From: Uranotaenia lowii | Taxonomy: Eukaryota > Arthropoda > Insecta > Diptera > Culicidae | Assembly: GCF_029784155.1 (NCBI RefSeq) | Contig: NC_073693.1 | Location: 226,191,094-226,255,093, forward strand | DNA length: 64,000 bases | Direction of reading: 5' to 3' | In this document: positions 33,641 to 45,512 of the stretch, in pieces | Layout: every line of letters begins with the position of its first letter | How positions within the stretch are numbered: the first letter of the stretch is position 1 | The notes under the pieces: model-generated | Told to the model about the DNA's origin: nothing | Seen by the model: the letters and a program-made list of their open reading frames with translations, nothing else | Database searches by the model: none | Made by a program: the position numbers and the translations under genes

Positions 33641-36600
33641 ACTTATTTTGATGCCTTGGAGCATGCGTGGGAGGAACTCGACCCACAACACTTGCACAAC
33701 CTTGTTGAAAGTATACCGAAGCACTTGTAGGAGGTGTTGAAGGCCGAAGGAGGCTAAACCCATTATTAAATCGTTCTTGTTTGCCTTCAGTTTGAATTTT
33801 TTGAAGCTGTACCGATGTGGACACTTTATTTTGCCCCTGTTTTTTTTGGAATATTAACTGTTTTTTTTTCTATCAGAAAAACTTTATTTTTTTACCAGCG
33901 CAACATTAATAAAAATTGAAAAGAACATAATAAACAATATTTAAAAAATGATTACGATGTGTTTTCGTTTAATTTTAACCAGAAAAATAAAAGAAATTGA
34001 AAAAAAATAATTTGGACACTTTATTTTGCCCCTCACTGTATATATAAATGAATGTTGGTCTGTCTGTTTGTTCCCTATAGACTCGGAAACTACTGAACCG
34101 ATCATCGTCAAAATTGGCATCTGAGGGTTTTTGGGGCCGGAGATGGTTTCTATAATAGTTAAAACCCCATCCGACTTAAGGGAGGGGGGCTTCCATATAA
34201 AATTTGAAGTTTATCGAAACAAATTAAAGTCATGACATCCATTTTCTCGAGATTTTTTTTCCTTTCGGCGGTTTGTTTTTCGTCTCCAAGGTCAAGGCGT
34301 CACGAACATATGTACGTCGCGAAAGGATAGTAACCATGGCATAGCATTCTGATCAGTGGGAATATTTTGGCGCGTATTTTTCAACAAAGCATATTTTCAA
34401 TGCACGTGGTGGCGATATGAAGCCTTGATGTGATTTTTTTTCTACTTGATTCCTAGCTCATTTGTACAGCACATGGTTATGAATGACGCCTTGATGTGAC
34501 CCAAAAAATTACATACAATTTTCTAACCAATTTCGCCTACAAGGTTATTGTTGAATCATATTGCTAACAGAAATATGAATAAGATGTTTTCTACAGAGGT
34601 AGATCGGAGACATTTTGTTGAACATGTAAAATGTACTTAACTTAAGTTTTATCAAGCGCCATTTAAATTAAAAGAAGAACAAAAAATCCGATCCGACACA
34701 TGAACTTATCAAGAGCTTTTTCTTAAGATTCGATAAGAAATGACTCAAGTGTGCATAAGGGAAAGATATCAGTGAAATAAACTGATTTTTTATTGACCAA
34801 AAGTGAGGGAATTCATTTTCCGAAAGAATTTTCATTCAAGGAACACTAGAGCATAGAGCATGTTCAAACGTTCAACTTTTCTTTGTTAAAAAAAATATTT
34901 TATTCTAGAAATGGTTACTTTGACCCAAATACACAACTGAAACGAATTTAGAAATGAAAATGGGAGCTTTTTATTTTAAATAATTCTGAAAAACATCGAA
35001 CTTTTTAGTTACATAATGCTTACATGAAAAGTGCTGTTTAGGAAAACTTCTATAATGTCTTAAGTCCACGAGTTTGGCATATGGCGAAACATTTTTAACA
35101 TAATTTTGGCGCAAAAAGGATAGATATTCAAATAGCTTCGAAGGGCGAGGCTGTTTGAAAATGGTTATTAAAAATCCATTTCATCGTTTTTTTTTTTTGA
35201 AATTTTTAAAGCTTATATTTTTACAACTCCAAAAAATAAACCCCTAAAGCTAATCAGGAGCTGGAAGTGCTCATAATACAGAATATTAGAAATATACTCA
35301 AAAAACTTTCCCGATTCAAGCTATTGATTGGTTTTCAAAATTCTATCTCCATAAAGTACAATATGCAATTAATTCCAATATGCGAATCTTTTTCTTTCAA
35401 TAAGAAATTTATGTAAAATCGAGCCGGGTAAATCAGCCTACCTTCTTCAAGCACTGGGGGTAAAATAATAGAAAGGGGGGGGAGCACCCATGTAAGTTTA
35501 AGATAAAGAGCTTTTCAAAGAAGGGACAATATTTTGAAAGAGGGTTTTTTTGCGTACGGATATTTGGCATAACTCAAAAATAGATGTGACAAATGTTTTT
35601 TATGGAAGTTCGTAACTCTTCACTTTGGGAAAAAAGGTGGAGAATCCATAAATTTTGACATTATTTAAGTTATTATGAAGCTTTAAAAACAGAGTACAAT
35701 TTTCAGATCTTGAAAAACAAGTTTAGAGATCAAGTTTCAGTAAATAATATATACCATCTTTGAATTACAATTCGAAACTCCAGCTGCAGCTCTTATTTCA
35801 AAGTTGTTGGTTCTGAACTATGATGAGGTTTGATTTAAAAAAATGCTTACAAAAATCTAAATTTGAATAAATTTTTAAAAATTACATTTATGTTTGGAAG
35901 GTGTAGGCAAGCCGGTGTGCTCAGCTAGTATAAAATAAATTAGTTTTGAAGCTGAAATGGTTGGTTACAAATTTAGAACTTTTTAAGTTGCACTTCTAAA
36001 GAAAACTTGTAAACTTCTTACACTGTCGTAAAATGAAGCGATTTTTTTCAAAAATATCCTGCCGTCCCGATATTGACTTGAGATGTCCGATTACTTTCAA
36101 CAAAGTTTTCAAATAAAAAAAATAATGTTCATGATTCACTTTGATTAAAGTGCTGTATGATTCCCTTAAAAAAGACCCCTCACTTTTAGATAGCTCTAAT
36201 CTTTAATGTCGAATTAGCATATTCTCAATTTTTTTAAGGCATATTTACGAATTGACTAAACTGCTATCCGAATCAACTTTTTGGGTAAAGCTTGTCGTAA
36301 ATGAATGACAGAAAATCAGTAAATACCAACGTCTTTACGAACGTTATTAAAAATGTCATAATAATTTCTAATACGATTTCATGTTAGGTGGGTTTCAACC
36401 CATCAAGCTTTATGGGTCAAGATAATGCGTTTTAAGTTGTATGAAAAAGTGAATAATATTTAAAACTATTTCATTCGCTTTTATATTTTTCAAATTTTTG
36501 TTTTCTTGCCAAGCTCCATTTTATTATATGACATGCTGACATGCAAATTACTTATCTTGTTTTCTTAATTTCGAACCTAGTGAAAATGCGGATATCAGAT

Positions 36601-37009
36601 TTCTATTTTTGCAGCATGAAAAAATTTGTAGCTTTCAGTAATCTTGAAAATATTGCCAAACAGATTTCATTTTGGGTAATGCTAATGGTAGACTGCTAAA
36701 ATTTCTTTAATTTTGAGATGGTCTCAATTCCGAAACGAAACTTAAGTGACTTGTAAGCTAAACAAATTATTTACGCTAAATTAAAAAATTAATGTAAAGA
36801 AGAGCTTTATCGAAACGTTTTTGTTTTGTATTGATACTCAAGAGCCAGTATAGTAAGAATAAAAAAAAAGATTATAAATTAAAAAAAAAACTATTAGAGA
36901 AATAATCAAGGAAAGGGAATCAAATTTGCATGGTAAGAATTTTGGATATCAGTAACGTTTCGTAATCTCGAGATTTAATGGAGCAAGTAAAACCATATTT
37001 TTCATTGAA

Positions 37010-37430
37010 GCGTGTTTGTATACGATAAAATTTTGAAACCCCTCCTTCCAATTGGGAGCTGGGAAAGGAATAGCGGGACTTTCATGTAGTTTTTGTTGCA
37101 AAACTCGAGGAATGATCAAGCAAATGGATTCAATTTTAGCAGGGGTGGATATTTGGGTACGAAAAATATTTCCATGATTATTCCAGTGGGGAGATAGGAC
37201 GGAGAAGAGCGACTTTCATATTTTTTTTTAACTTAACTTGCAACTTGGTTTGGAAAGGAGATTAAGTAATCAAGCAAATAAAACAAAATGATTCTTTGGT
37301 TATTTGAAGTTTGTCATGGGGGTATTTGGCTACGAGGAATATTTCCATGGTTTTTCAATACCCCTCCCTTCTTCAAGTAGAGAGATTGGACGAGAAAGGA
37401 CTCCCATACAAGTTGTTTGGCATAATTACA
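37010..37430. repeat. Diverged tandem block, about 130-150 bp units
   Basis: Phrases recur in order: CCCCTCC.., GGGA.., GGAC.., TCATG/CCATAC.., AATGATCAAGCAAATGG and GGTATTTGG.TACGA.GAATATTTCCATG (near 37147 and 37320). Three partial units are visible. The wording (ATTTCCATGG, CCCTCCCTTCTTCAAG, CTCCCATACAA) resembles the interior of the Helitrons nearby. Confidence 0.5.
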
Positions 37431-37612
37431 AAACTTATCAAATAATTGATCATTAAAAGATTAAAAGATTAAAAGCAATCGTTGAATTTTATCTTTAATT
37501 TTCAATTTGTTACTCTAGTTGTAGTTGGAAATTTAAAGAGGTTTCATCTTAATGATGTTGAAATTAAAAAATTTCATACAAATTTTGAATCTCAACTCAT
37601 AGTTCGGGATAT

Positions 37613-37618
37613 ATTATT

Positions 37619-37661
<43 letters not shown>

Positions 37662-37664
37662 TTG
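37613..37664. repeat. TTTA microsatellite
   Basis: About 12 uninterrupted TTTA/ATTT units. Confidence 0.95.
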
Positions 37665-38089
37665 ATACTTGCAAAGTAAGAAAAAATCCTTATCAACAAC
37701 AATTTTCTTTCAACTGAACAATCTTCCTCTCTACATGTAATTTCATTTGACATGTAATCATCATTACATGTAATTTCATTTGATTTTTTCGTCTGATTTA
37801 ATAGCAAAAATCACAAAAAATAAAAAAAATACAAAATTTATTTTCAGGATGGTTATTCTAAATAACCTTTTAACTCAAGAGAATTTCAAAACAATGCACA
37901 AAACATTAAGCAGACTAGAAACAGGATGTAAGTAACACATGGAAAACATAATGGATATGAGAATAATGAAAATTTACTGAAAATAAAGTATATTGCAGTC
38001 GCAAAATTGAAATAATTCAACAATTCTTTCAAAATTCATTAAGAAAATTACCCAAAAATTCTACTTAATTTAAACTGCATATTTTGAAA

Positions 38090-39300
38090 ATTTATGTTTA
38101 AGAAGTGTATTTGAAAAAGAATGTAACATTTTGTTTTGAATGAATAAGTTTTGAATACATAAATGGAAATTGATGAAATAATCAGTTAAGCTACCTAGTA
38201 ATGAAATGTGTACGTGTACAAAATTTGGTGACAATCTGTCAAGTGCATTTTGAGATAACATCCAATACTTAAATTCATTGACAAAATTTTCAGGGCAGCA
38301 TCGAGAAAAATCCAGAAATGTCCCAATGGGAGACCCAAAAATTGCTGGAATTCGGTTATTCGACCAAAGTTTACTTGGTAAATCGTTAAAAAAGTCCTAA
38401 AAGTTCCAATAGTTTGCTTAAATTTAAATAAAAAAGTGAAGATGATTGATTTCATGTAGTGAGAAGAATGTGAGAGGTTTTTTGCAAGCTCAATCCGAAA
38501 ATATAAAAAGAAAAAGTCCAATTTTACTGACCGGTTTGGCTAGCTGACTGATAAATAGCCAGTAAAGCTACTCACCAGAAAAATAAACAAAAGACGGTGG
38601 TCAAATCGTACGCAAAATATTTGGACTGTTTGTGGGGAGATATTTTAAAAAGTTTTGTAATGGACAGCAAAACGAACTCTTTGGCTGTCACTTGACAGGT
38701 TTCCAATCAGAAACTTTTCGTTGACAAGTCTTGTCTGTATTTCTCGGAGATAAACAAGGAGAAGAAATGGAAAATTCAATGTCTAGTACTTGAGAAGGCT
38801 AACGATCTGTGGAAAAAATTCTCAAATTCTCTACAAAAATGACTGCCTACAAATACGACCGTTTTACCTGCAAAGCACTTCAATAGGTCCCACAAAGTTC
38901 ATACTCTGTTCAAGTTTTATCTGGAATCGTGCCATTACACAAAAACGGTGGTGGAGTGGAAAAAAGTCAAATATGTTGTGGTTTTGCCGAAAGAGGACAA
39001 TCGGCTAAATTTTTTATAACTTCGACCAAATTGAAAATTTTGAGTTATTTTGTAGCGCAAGCTTCAGGAAACAGAAAACGTAATCAAAAATAGTCTTGAT
39101 TTGAAAAAAGGGGTGTCATTGTATGCAGTAAAGATGGCGCACTTGTTGCCCTAAAATTAAAGTTGAAAAATTTCTTCATAGGACGGTATCTCAAAAACCA
39201 CCTGCTAGAACATCACAAAAATTTGCACATGTAAACACTACCAGGTAGCATCATTGGAAAATTTCATCAGTTTTTATTAATGCATTTAATAATTATTTAT
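38090..39300 (+). pseudogene. Ancient Tc1-like transposon relic, copy C (most complete)
   Basis: Both long terminal arms are present. The left arm (38101-38270: GTGTATTTGAAAAAGAATG.., AAATGGAAATTGATGAAAT.., TTTTGAGATAAC) pairs with the right arm (39170-39300). Transposase remnants: FVMDSKTNSLAVT (about 38656), the counterpart of the first-aspartate motif; then LPTNTTVLPAKHFN and SCHYTKTVVEWKK..LPKEDN (about 38930-39000), the counterpart of FWPDLASCHY..VPKEDNPP. The catalytic residues are mutated and there are many stops. Copies A and B are related. Confidence 0.68.
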
Positions 39301-39560
39301 CGAAATTTGTTGATGTTAATCGTCTAGTTTTAATAATAAACAGTATTGAATTCAGTCGATCAGATGATTCTAGCTTTTCTATAATTCGCTCTTATGCGAT
39401 TGACAAAATAAGGTGCCTTCTCGACAAATCGATCAAAACCAAAAAAAAAAAAAATAACTGATTGAATATTAAGAATTTAAAAACAAATCAAATAATTCAG
39501 ATAGAATGAATGCTAGCAATGAAACCTAGGACTGCAGATAAGGATTTACTTCAACAAGGA

Positions 39561-39733
39561 TATTCGGACTTATTTTGAACCACCTTGTATAGCTCTCTCA
39601 TAAAGCAACTAATCATGAAATTTATTAACAAATATGGTTGAAGCACAGGCACTTGATGTAATGCACTAAATTTTTTTCATAATTAGTTATTTCATAAGAG
39701 AGCTTGACAAGGTGGTCCAAAATAAGTCCGTAA
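39561..39733. mobile_element. Small foldback MITE (about 170 bp)
   Basis: CGGACTTATTTTGAACCACC.. at 39565 pairs with ..GGTGGTCCAAAATAAGTCCG ending at 39730, and the arms continue through AGCTCTCTCATAAAGCAACTAATCATGAA and its complement (about 60 bp each). The end wording is mariner-like. Flank TA is possible but unclear. Confidence 0.72.
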
Positions 39734-41169
39734 CCCTATCTGTTTAAATATTTTTCTTGATTGTTCTTGCAAAATGTCAAAGTGATGTGTATGAAATATC
39801 GTTTTAATCTTTTTTCGCGGAAAATCTAACCCTAAATTATATCAGGAAACACAAATTAATAATTCTGCAAAAAATCATAGCAATTGATAATCAAGAATGT
39901 ATCAATTTTAAATTTAAGTGGAAATCTGAAGACATCTGGCGCAAAATGTCTGTGCCCAACTGGGTCTAGCTCAAATGAGTTGAAATTGAAAACCGTTAGA
40001 TAATTTCCCAGACTATAAACATAATTATAAGTAAAGGCCTAGAAATCATTTCTAAACGTAATCTATATCAATCCGTTTTCCATAAACCACTCGTCCCTGA
40101 AAAAAATGAAATTGATTTCCTAATTCCTATAACAATTTTAAGAAAAAAAATAAAGTTGTTTGTTATGAATCAGTTTTCTAAGAAAAAAAATCTTATTTCA
40201 ACGACACGGAATTGTAAACGACTGAAAAATTCAGTGCACTAGGAGATCCTTCGAATTTTCCATTTTTTTTTTTTCTAAACGACCTCTCGACAACCTTAAT
40301 GAAAACCATCGTTGCCAATGTTAACTGTCAATTTTGCCCGATGGAAAAAATCTATTTTAGCCAACTCACTACATTTTCCCTCGGTTGGTTCCATTTGCAA
40401 TTTTAGCGATTTTTTCAACCCAGCTTCCCTGCCTGGATAAACTAAATGAGTTTTCATTTAAATTTAAATCAGATCTCACCCGGATGAGTTTTTATCTTAA
40501 TTTCAATTTTCCTCGGACGACCGGGCGAAAAGGCAACAAACACCTACAAGGTAGATGCCCTGGCAAACGTCACCGATTCCGAATGGGGTGTGGTTGGACC
40601 TGAAAACGGCGAAGAGAAGCGGAGAAACAGAACCAGGACCAGGCTCTATCGCAGAACGGCTGCAAAAGCACTACGGCAAGTTTAACAACTCGCTAGAAAT
40701 TATACAACCGAAGAGGAGGTATGGAAAAAAAACCCATTGCCTAGCCAGGTGAGTGTTTATGACATTCTAATTAAGGTGCTATACTGCTTCCGGTTTTGCC
40801 GGATCCACGTGGCCGAAACGACTTCCACATTTAGCCCTATTCCTAGGTATAGTGTTTGTGTGCAACATGTCTCGAGATGTGCTCCAAAAAAAGGTGATGT
40901 TCATGAAGAACGAAATTGAAATCGAGGAGACAATTTCCGAGTATTTGATTAAGGTACCGTTTATTTACGGAAAACATGATAATGTGTTCAAATGAAATTT
41001 TTTAAAGACATTTCCTAAGAAATACAAGATAACTCGTTTTTTCATTTGACGTTAGTGTGTTTTTTTCTGATATGTTATGAATTTAATAGTGATATTTCAT
41101 TAAAACAACATAATAAAACACAACATTCGATCAAAAGATATATAGTTTGTAAAATCTGAACAAAAACTG
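39734..41169. other. No supported gene; GC-richer island at 40320-40960
   Basis: 40500-40760 is distinctly less AT-rich and contains overlapping open frames of 72, 65 and 60 codons. CAG followed by GTGAGTG at about 40747-40753 matches a splice donor. It could be a host exon or UTR, but there is no domain and no matching acceptor that I can establish. Confidence 0.35.
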
Positions 41170-41184
41170 GATCCGTTGACAAAA

Positions 41185-41310
41185 TTTTGGTTTGGATAGT
41201 CATGCGTACTTACGCCAGAAAGAAAACTGTCTCTGTTCGGGATTTGGCCAAAACGTGGGATCTCCTCTCAGCATCCTCCATTGTGCCAAGGTAAGATTGG
41301 GTCTAATTAA
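41185..41310 (+). pseudogene. Possible Tc1-like transposase DNA-binding fragment
   Basis: A short reading, RTYARKKTVSVRDLAKTWDL then SASSIVPR, resembles the second helix-turn-helix of the ITmD37E-like proteins (compare NPNLSLRDSANKLGVSSTTVHQAKKR at 19290-19380). Nothing else of the gene is visible nearby. Confidence 0.4.
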
Positions 41311-43978
41311 ATTCGATCACTGACCTACGATTGACTAGAATCTAATTTTTAATTGAATTGTGTTTATACTGTTATTTTTAAACCGTGCTTAGACATAATA
41401 GGACACCCTGTAGATATCTTCGCGGTCCTTAATGTTTACATAAAATCAATATCAGAGGTTAACTTTCATTAATTTTTTTCAAGAAGGATTGTAATCAGTC
41501 ATAGCTATAACTTCAATCAAAACTTTTCATTGGTCATTCCAAATCTTATTTAATAAGTGACTTTTGGTTATATACCTACTTGTAACAGGGGCTGCTACCT
41601 TGGTGTAAGTATTCGATATAAACGTCGGATAAATCCGTCATTTTTCAGCCAATTTTGACAGATAAACACAACTTCAAAACGTAATTTAGTGACATATTAG
41701 CTGTTAGTCGATTTATATTAAAATTGTAGCGCTTTACATCAAAAACGATCGATCAATTGTGAAAACTGTTTAAACTTTTCGTAAAAAAACATTGTTGGCA
41801 TTCGGCGCCCACAAATTGGACAATCCGTTCTTTGGATTTCTAGATGTCTTTTTTGTCTAGGGATGATTTCGAAGACAGCCCATGAATTCCTTTCGGAATG
41901 ACCCAGCAACTGCTAATGGTAGTTTGCTCTGAAAAATGAGTATTCAGAATGTATATCACATTTTTTGTATATTTTTGTAAGCTAATGGAGCGCTAATGCA
42001 ATTAGGAGAGATAATGACATAACGAGCTCCCGGGGTATAATGAGCACTTCTCTTTTCAACAATAAATACGTATTAAAAAAAAAAAATGTCATGAGGATTT
42101 GTTTCGTAATTCCTAGAGTATTATTTTTTTCACAAAAAATGGAATCTTATTATTATTAATTATTAATATTTATTTAAATATTATTAATATTTAGAAAAAA
42201 AACCTGCTAGGTTCTTAAGTGACGAAAATATTATAATTTTTGAGCACCACAAAATAAGCTTTTATGATCTTTAAATAATCTTGATCTATAATGTATGCAC
42301 TGCAACATGATGTACACATTGTTTTTCAATTTTCACCATCATAAAATTTTTGATTTTTCTCTTTAATCAATTTTATAAAAAGTTTTTACTTAAATTTGTT
42401 GGCTCGGGGTGAACAGAGCACTATCAATCGGGGCGATGAGAGTTTTCTACCATATAATCTAGCTGCGAATTCAACTCGATGTAGTCAACTGAATTATAGA
42501 GCTACAGCTTGGCCTATTTGTAAGGTGTCGGAAAGGTAATCAAAAAGCTAGAGTTCGATTTCTGTTCGAGGTGATTTTTTTGTTCATTTACAATTCATGA
42601 TCGATTTTTTTTTTTGATTGTTACATTATACGGCTAGTAGCATCAGCCGCCAAAAAAGCACTAGAAACATAATGTATGAGCGTGTGTGAATTGTTTTTAT
42701 TCTACAAACAGACCTAGATTTTTTATAAATGTTTTGTTTGATGAATCTACGATTCCTCTGACTTCATCGACTTCATCTGATTCAAAGGCCGAAAACGCTC
42801 ATCGTGCCCCGATTAATGTTGCTTATAAATACTGCCCCAGTAGGGGTTCTCATTGTGCCCCTTCAATGGCTGGTTTTCAGCTTTTGGCAATTTTTTTTTT
42901 TAAATGCATTTTTAAACGTTTTTATTTAGTTTTTCAAGTTCCAGCCAACTAGGAAATAGATTTTTGTAGTGTTCGAACATGAAACAATGATGTAATTCAC
43001 ATATTATAGCTGTTCACTATGGTTAGAATCCCCTACACCACATGAATCGGAATGGAATTGTCTTTTTGGTGAACATTTATATAAAATCTTGCTTGAATAT
43101 ACTCAAAACTCAGGAAAAAGTTTAATTCAATCGTTAAAAAATCTGAGAAATTACAAATTGACAAGAGGTTCACAAAACAGCTACCTTTGAAATTTCGTCA
43201 AAAACTCTGTGTTTCATATTTTTAAAATCGAAAAATGCAAAAATGTGCCAAATTACGTTGCTTTTTATCATCTTTTCAAAATTTATCTAGTGTGATGTAA
43301 ACAATTTTGACAGTTCAATGATTGAAATTACGGATTTGTAATCACATTTTTGCATTTTTTGTAGTCATGGTCTAAAACAATTAAAAAAATATCTGTGGTC
43401 TCAACGTACACCTTCTAACTTCAGCTTTCTTGGACATTAGGAGAACATTTTTTGAGCATTTCGTAGCTGATCTAAAGTAATTTTTCCAAAACAACAATTT
43501 GTTTACCCTTTGAATAACGGAAAAGCGAAATGTTGCGTCTGAATGTTGTTTGAGAAACATATGTATGTGAGTTACGTAACGAGGTTACCAAAAATGAAAA
43601 TTTTATTCAAATTGATTCGATTGAAACAAGAGAGATAAAGCGATTTAAAGCGAAGAGTGTCATATTGACACTCAAGGTGCGATAATGGTGTATTATTATT
43701 CTCAGGGACTCAGGCATAAACAAGTTCTGGCTGTGGAAGAACGATTAGTGGTGGAACTTTCTTGAATTTCTGATCAAGTTCAGCTAAATTCTCAAAACAA
43801 GCTTCTTTTGCAATTAAGTGTTGACAAGTGAACATTTTCACACTGGAAACAGTATCGAAAAGCGCTAATTTTCAGCATTTAAAATTAGTGTCGAAAAATA
43901 CATTCCACGACATAATTGATCATACATTTTCAGTCGTTGGCATGGTCGTCCACATGTTGTTATTTGTTGATTATTATT
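41311..43978. other. AT-rich stretch with a possible MITE and a SINE head
   Basis: Phrases of the type GGGGYANAATGAGC occur on both strands between 42030 and 42870 (CGGGGTATAATGAGCAC, TCATCGTGCCCCGATTAATG, TCTCATTGTGCCCC), suggesting a MITE whose ends I could not fix. No supported gene. The 88-codon frame at 42686-42952 lies in this repeat. Confidence 0.4.
42495..42582 (+). mobile_element. tRNA-derived SINE head
   Basis: TTGGCCTATTTGTAAGGTG (A-box-like) and AGAGTTCGATTTC (B-box-like) are about 35 bases apart in tRNA order. T-rich sequence follows. It is likely a decayed SINE. Confidence 0.5.
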
Positions 43979-43979
43979 A

Positions 43980-44170
43980 TCTATTATATTTAAAAATGGA
44001 GAGGGCTTCATTGTAACACCATCACGTATAAACTGACGGTCGGAATAAAGTAAAATTTGGTATCCGAGTGTTTTTCGGGTCAGAGATTATTTGTATAACA
44101 GTTTCGAGAATCTCACTTTTACGGAACGGGGCTCCCTTACAAAACCCTTTTCTTCTTGCTATCTTATTTA
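43980..44170 (+). mobile_element. Truncated small Helitron-like element
   Basis: It starts TCTATTATATTTAAAAATGG after an A and shares TGTAACACCATCACGTATAA, AATTTGGTATCCGAGTGTTTTTC and GGGGCTCCC with the neighbouring element whose halves lie at 44171-44229 and 57483-57764. No CTRR end is visible before the next Helitron start at 44171. Confidence 0.6.
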
Positions 44171-44229
44171 TCTATAAAAATGGAGGAGTTTTCTTTGTAA
44201 CACCATTACCCACGTATGAACTATGTGTC
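44171..44229 (+). mobile_element. Left part of a small Helitron split by an LTR element
   Basis: It starts TCTATAAAAATGG after an A. Sequence runs to ..CTATGTGTC and is continued at 57483 after a 13.25-kb insertion. See the right part at 57483-57764. Confidence 0.7.
44225..44229. repeat. Target-site duplication, left (GTGTC)
   Basis: GTGTC directly before the left LTR; the same five bases follow the right LTR at 57483-57487. Confidence 0.8.
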
Positions 44230-44631
44230 TGTGGTAACTCGAAACTTCGATTTCCTCGGTTCGCTTAAGCGCATCTTAGCGGACACAACCGACACAACTC
44301 TGTTCTCTGAAACTAGTTTATAGACTGACTCTCACAGAGAAGAAGCCTAACTCAAAATCCTATATCGAGCTTTATATTTCACTATATGCGTGTTGATCGT
44401 TTGTCCGTTCACCAATACTTTTATCGATTGATGGATTTTCGCATAAGTGTCAAACATCAATACACTTACATTACACACAGAATTTATCAACGTAACATCA
44501 TACAGTACACGATCAGAAATTAAACTCAAATTTGTACAATAAACGATCAACCATCAAAACTCGTATATTCTTAAACACCCATTTTTATATATGTTTAAGA
44601 AATTCTTTTATTCCTACACTACACTACCACA
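44230..44631 (-). repeat. LTR (3' LTR of the reverse-strand element)
   Basis: 402 bp, TGTGGTAACTCG..ACTACCACA. It differs from the 57081 LTR at three positions that I could find (C/T near 44449, A/T near 44592, A/T near 44627), so about 99% identical. Confidence 0.9.
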
Positions 44632-44650
44632 TTCGCCCCTTTCTCTACTC
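44632..44650 (-). other. Polypurine tract candidate
   Basis: On the reverse strand GTAGAGAAAGGGGCGAA immediately precedes the LTR. This is the expected plus-strand primer position for an LTR retrotransposon. Confidence 0.5.
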
Positions 44651-44939
44651 TAGCTAACAAAATTGTATATTTAAAAGACATTTAATTTTGTGTTTCTCGA
44701 AACCTTCTAATTCCCTAAATGTGCAATGTTTATTGATTACAATATAAACAGTATATCTTGAATAATTTGTCTAAATTTAAAACTCTATCACGAACTATTT
44801 GATTGACGTCGTAAAAGCATTACTGAGGATTTTAAACCTTTTTGAATCGAATTATTCTCCAAGTTGATTGAAAAACAGATGGTCATTTTTAGCACTCTCT
44901 ACTTTCAACGCTTTATTTGAACTGCTGTTTCTTGAGGAT

Positions 44940-45490
44940 AAGATCTTGATTTTCAACCCGTGGCCCTTAACCTTAATATCTTAACTGTTGAACCTCGACT
45001 CTAGATGTCTTTATTTACCTCTAGAACCCTGTCATTCGATGCTTGACTCATGGACCATACACTATTGACTTTAGACTTGTAAACCTAACCTCTCGATTTT
45101 CAACTCGTCGCCTGAAGCAATAAAACCTTAAATGTTTAACTTTGACTCTTCTTTTCCATCTCTTGACTCTTAAGAACCGTGAACCTATGATTCACGACTA
45201 TTAGCCCTTAGCTCTTGACTTTCAACTCGTGGCCTTAGACATAAGACTCATAAATGTATAACTTTGACTCTTGATTTCCATTTCTCCACTCTAGAACTTT
45301 GACCTTTAACGCTTGACTTTTGAAGCCTCTCGACTTCCGACTATTATCCGTTAGCTCTTGACTTTCAACTCGTGGTCTAAGACATTAGACTTTGACGCTT
45401 GACTCTTGAATGACTCGTTCGACTTTCAACATCTATCCCTTAGTTCTAGACTTTCAACTCGTAGCCAAGACATTAGACTCTTGACTGTTG
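44940..45490. repeat. GACTCTTGAC-type satellite array, left part
   Basis: Built from phrases such as TTTCAACTCGTGGCC, TTGACTCTTGATTTCCAT, and CTCGACTTCCGACTATTATCC. Continuous with the array at 49914-51905 before the hAT insertion. The stretch 45061-45341 recurs almost exactly at 51207-51491. Confidence 0.85.
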
Positions 45491-45512
45491 AACCTGTACA
45501 TGGCCGTAGGAA

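Larger units (their letters stand above)
32328..34038. mobile_element. Palindromic Tc1 element: two inverted 3' halves
   Basis: Left arm 32328-33059 and right arm 33306-34038 are reverse complements with only a few differences seen (for example GATCGG/CATCGG near 32557, TTTGG/TTCGG near 32646, CAT/CGT near 32922). The ends read CAGTGAGGGGCAAAATAAAG and the whole is flanked by TA (32326-32327 and 34039-34040). The 246-bp centre holds a piece of transposase and about 120 bp of unrelated sequence. Both arms encode the C-terminal half of a Tc1 transposase, pointing towards their outer ends. Confidence 0.88.
32322..35928 (+). mobile_element. Helitron-like element 2, split by a palindromic Tc1 pair
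   Basis: It starts TCTATA directly after the CTAG of Helitron 1. After the palindrome (32328-34038) it continues TATATAAATGAATGTTGG, a standard start for this Helitron type, and ends GCCGGTGTGCTCAGCTAG before T at 35929. A similar but imperfect end phrase, GAGCCGGGTAAATCAGCCTA, lies at 35419-35438 and may be an older end. No Rep/helicase frame. Confidence 0.65.
35929..38089. other. AT-rich stretch; no supported gene
   Basis: Apart from the tandem block at 37010-37430 and the TTTA microsatellite, nothing recognisable. No open frame longer than 65 codons. Confidence 0.5.

Noticed and set aside
44347..44550. 67-codon reverse frame, repeated at 57198-57401
   Set aside because: The identical frame occurs because both lie in the LTR pair; it is LTR sequence, not a gene.
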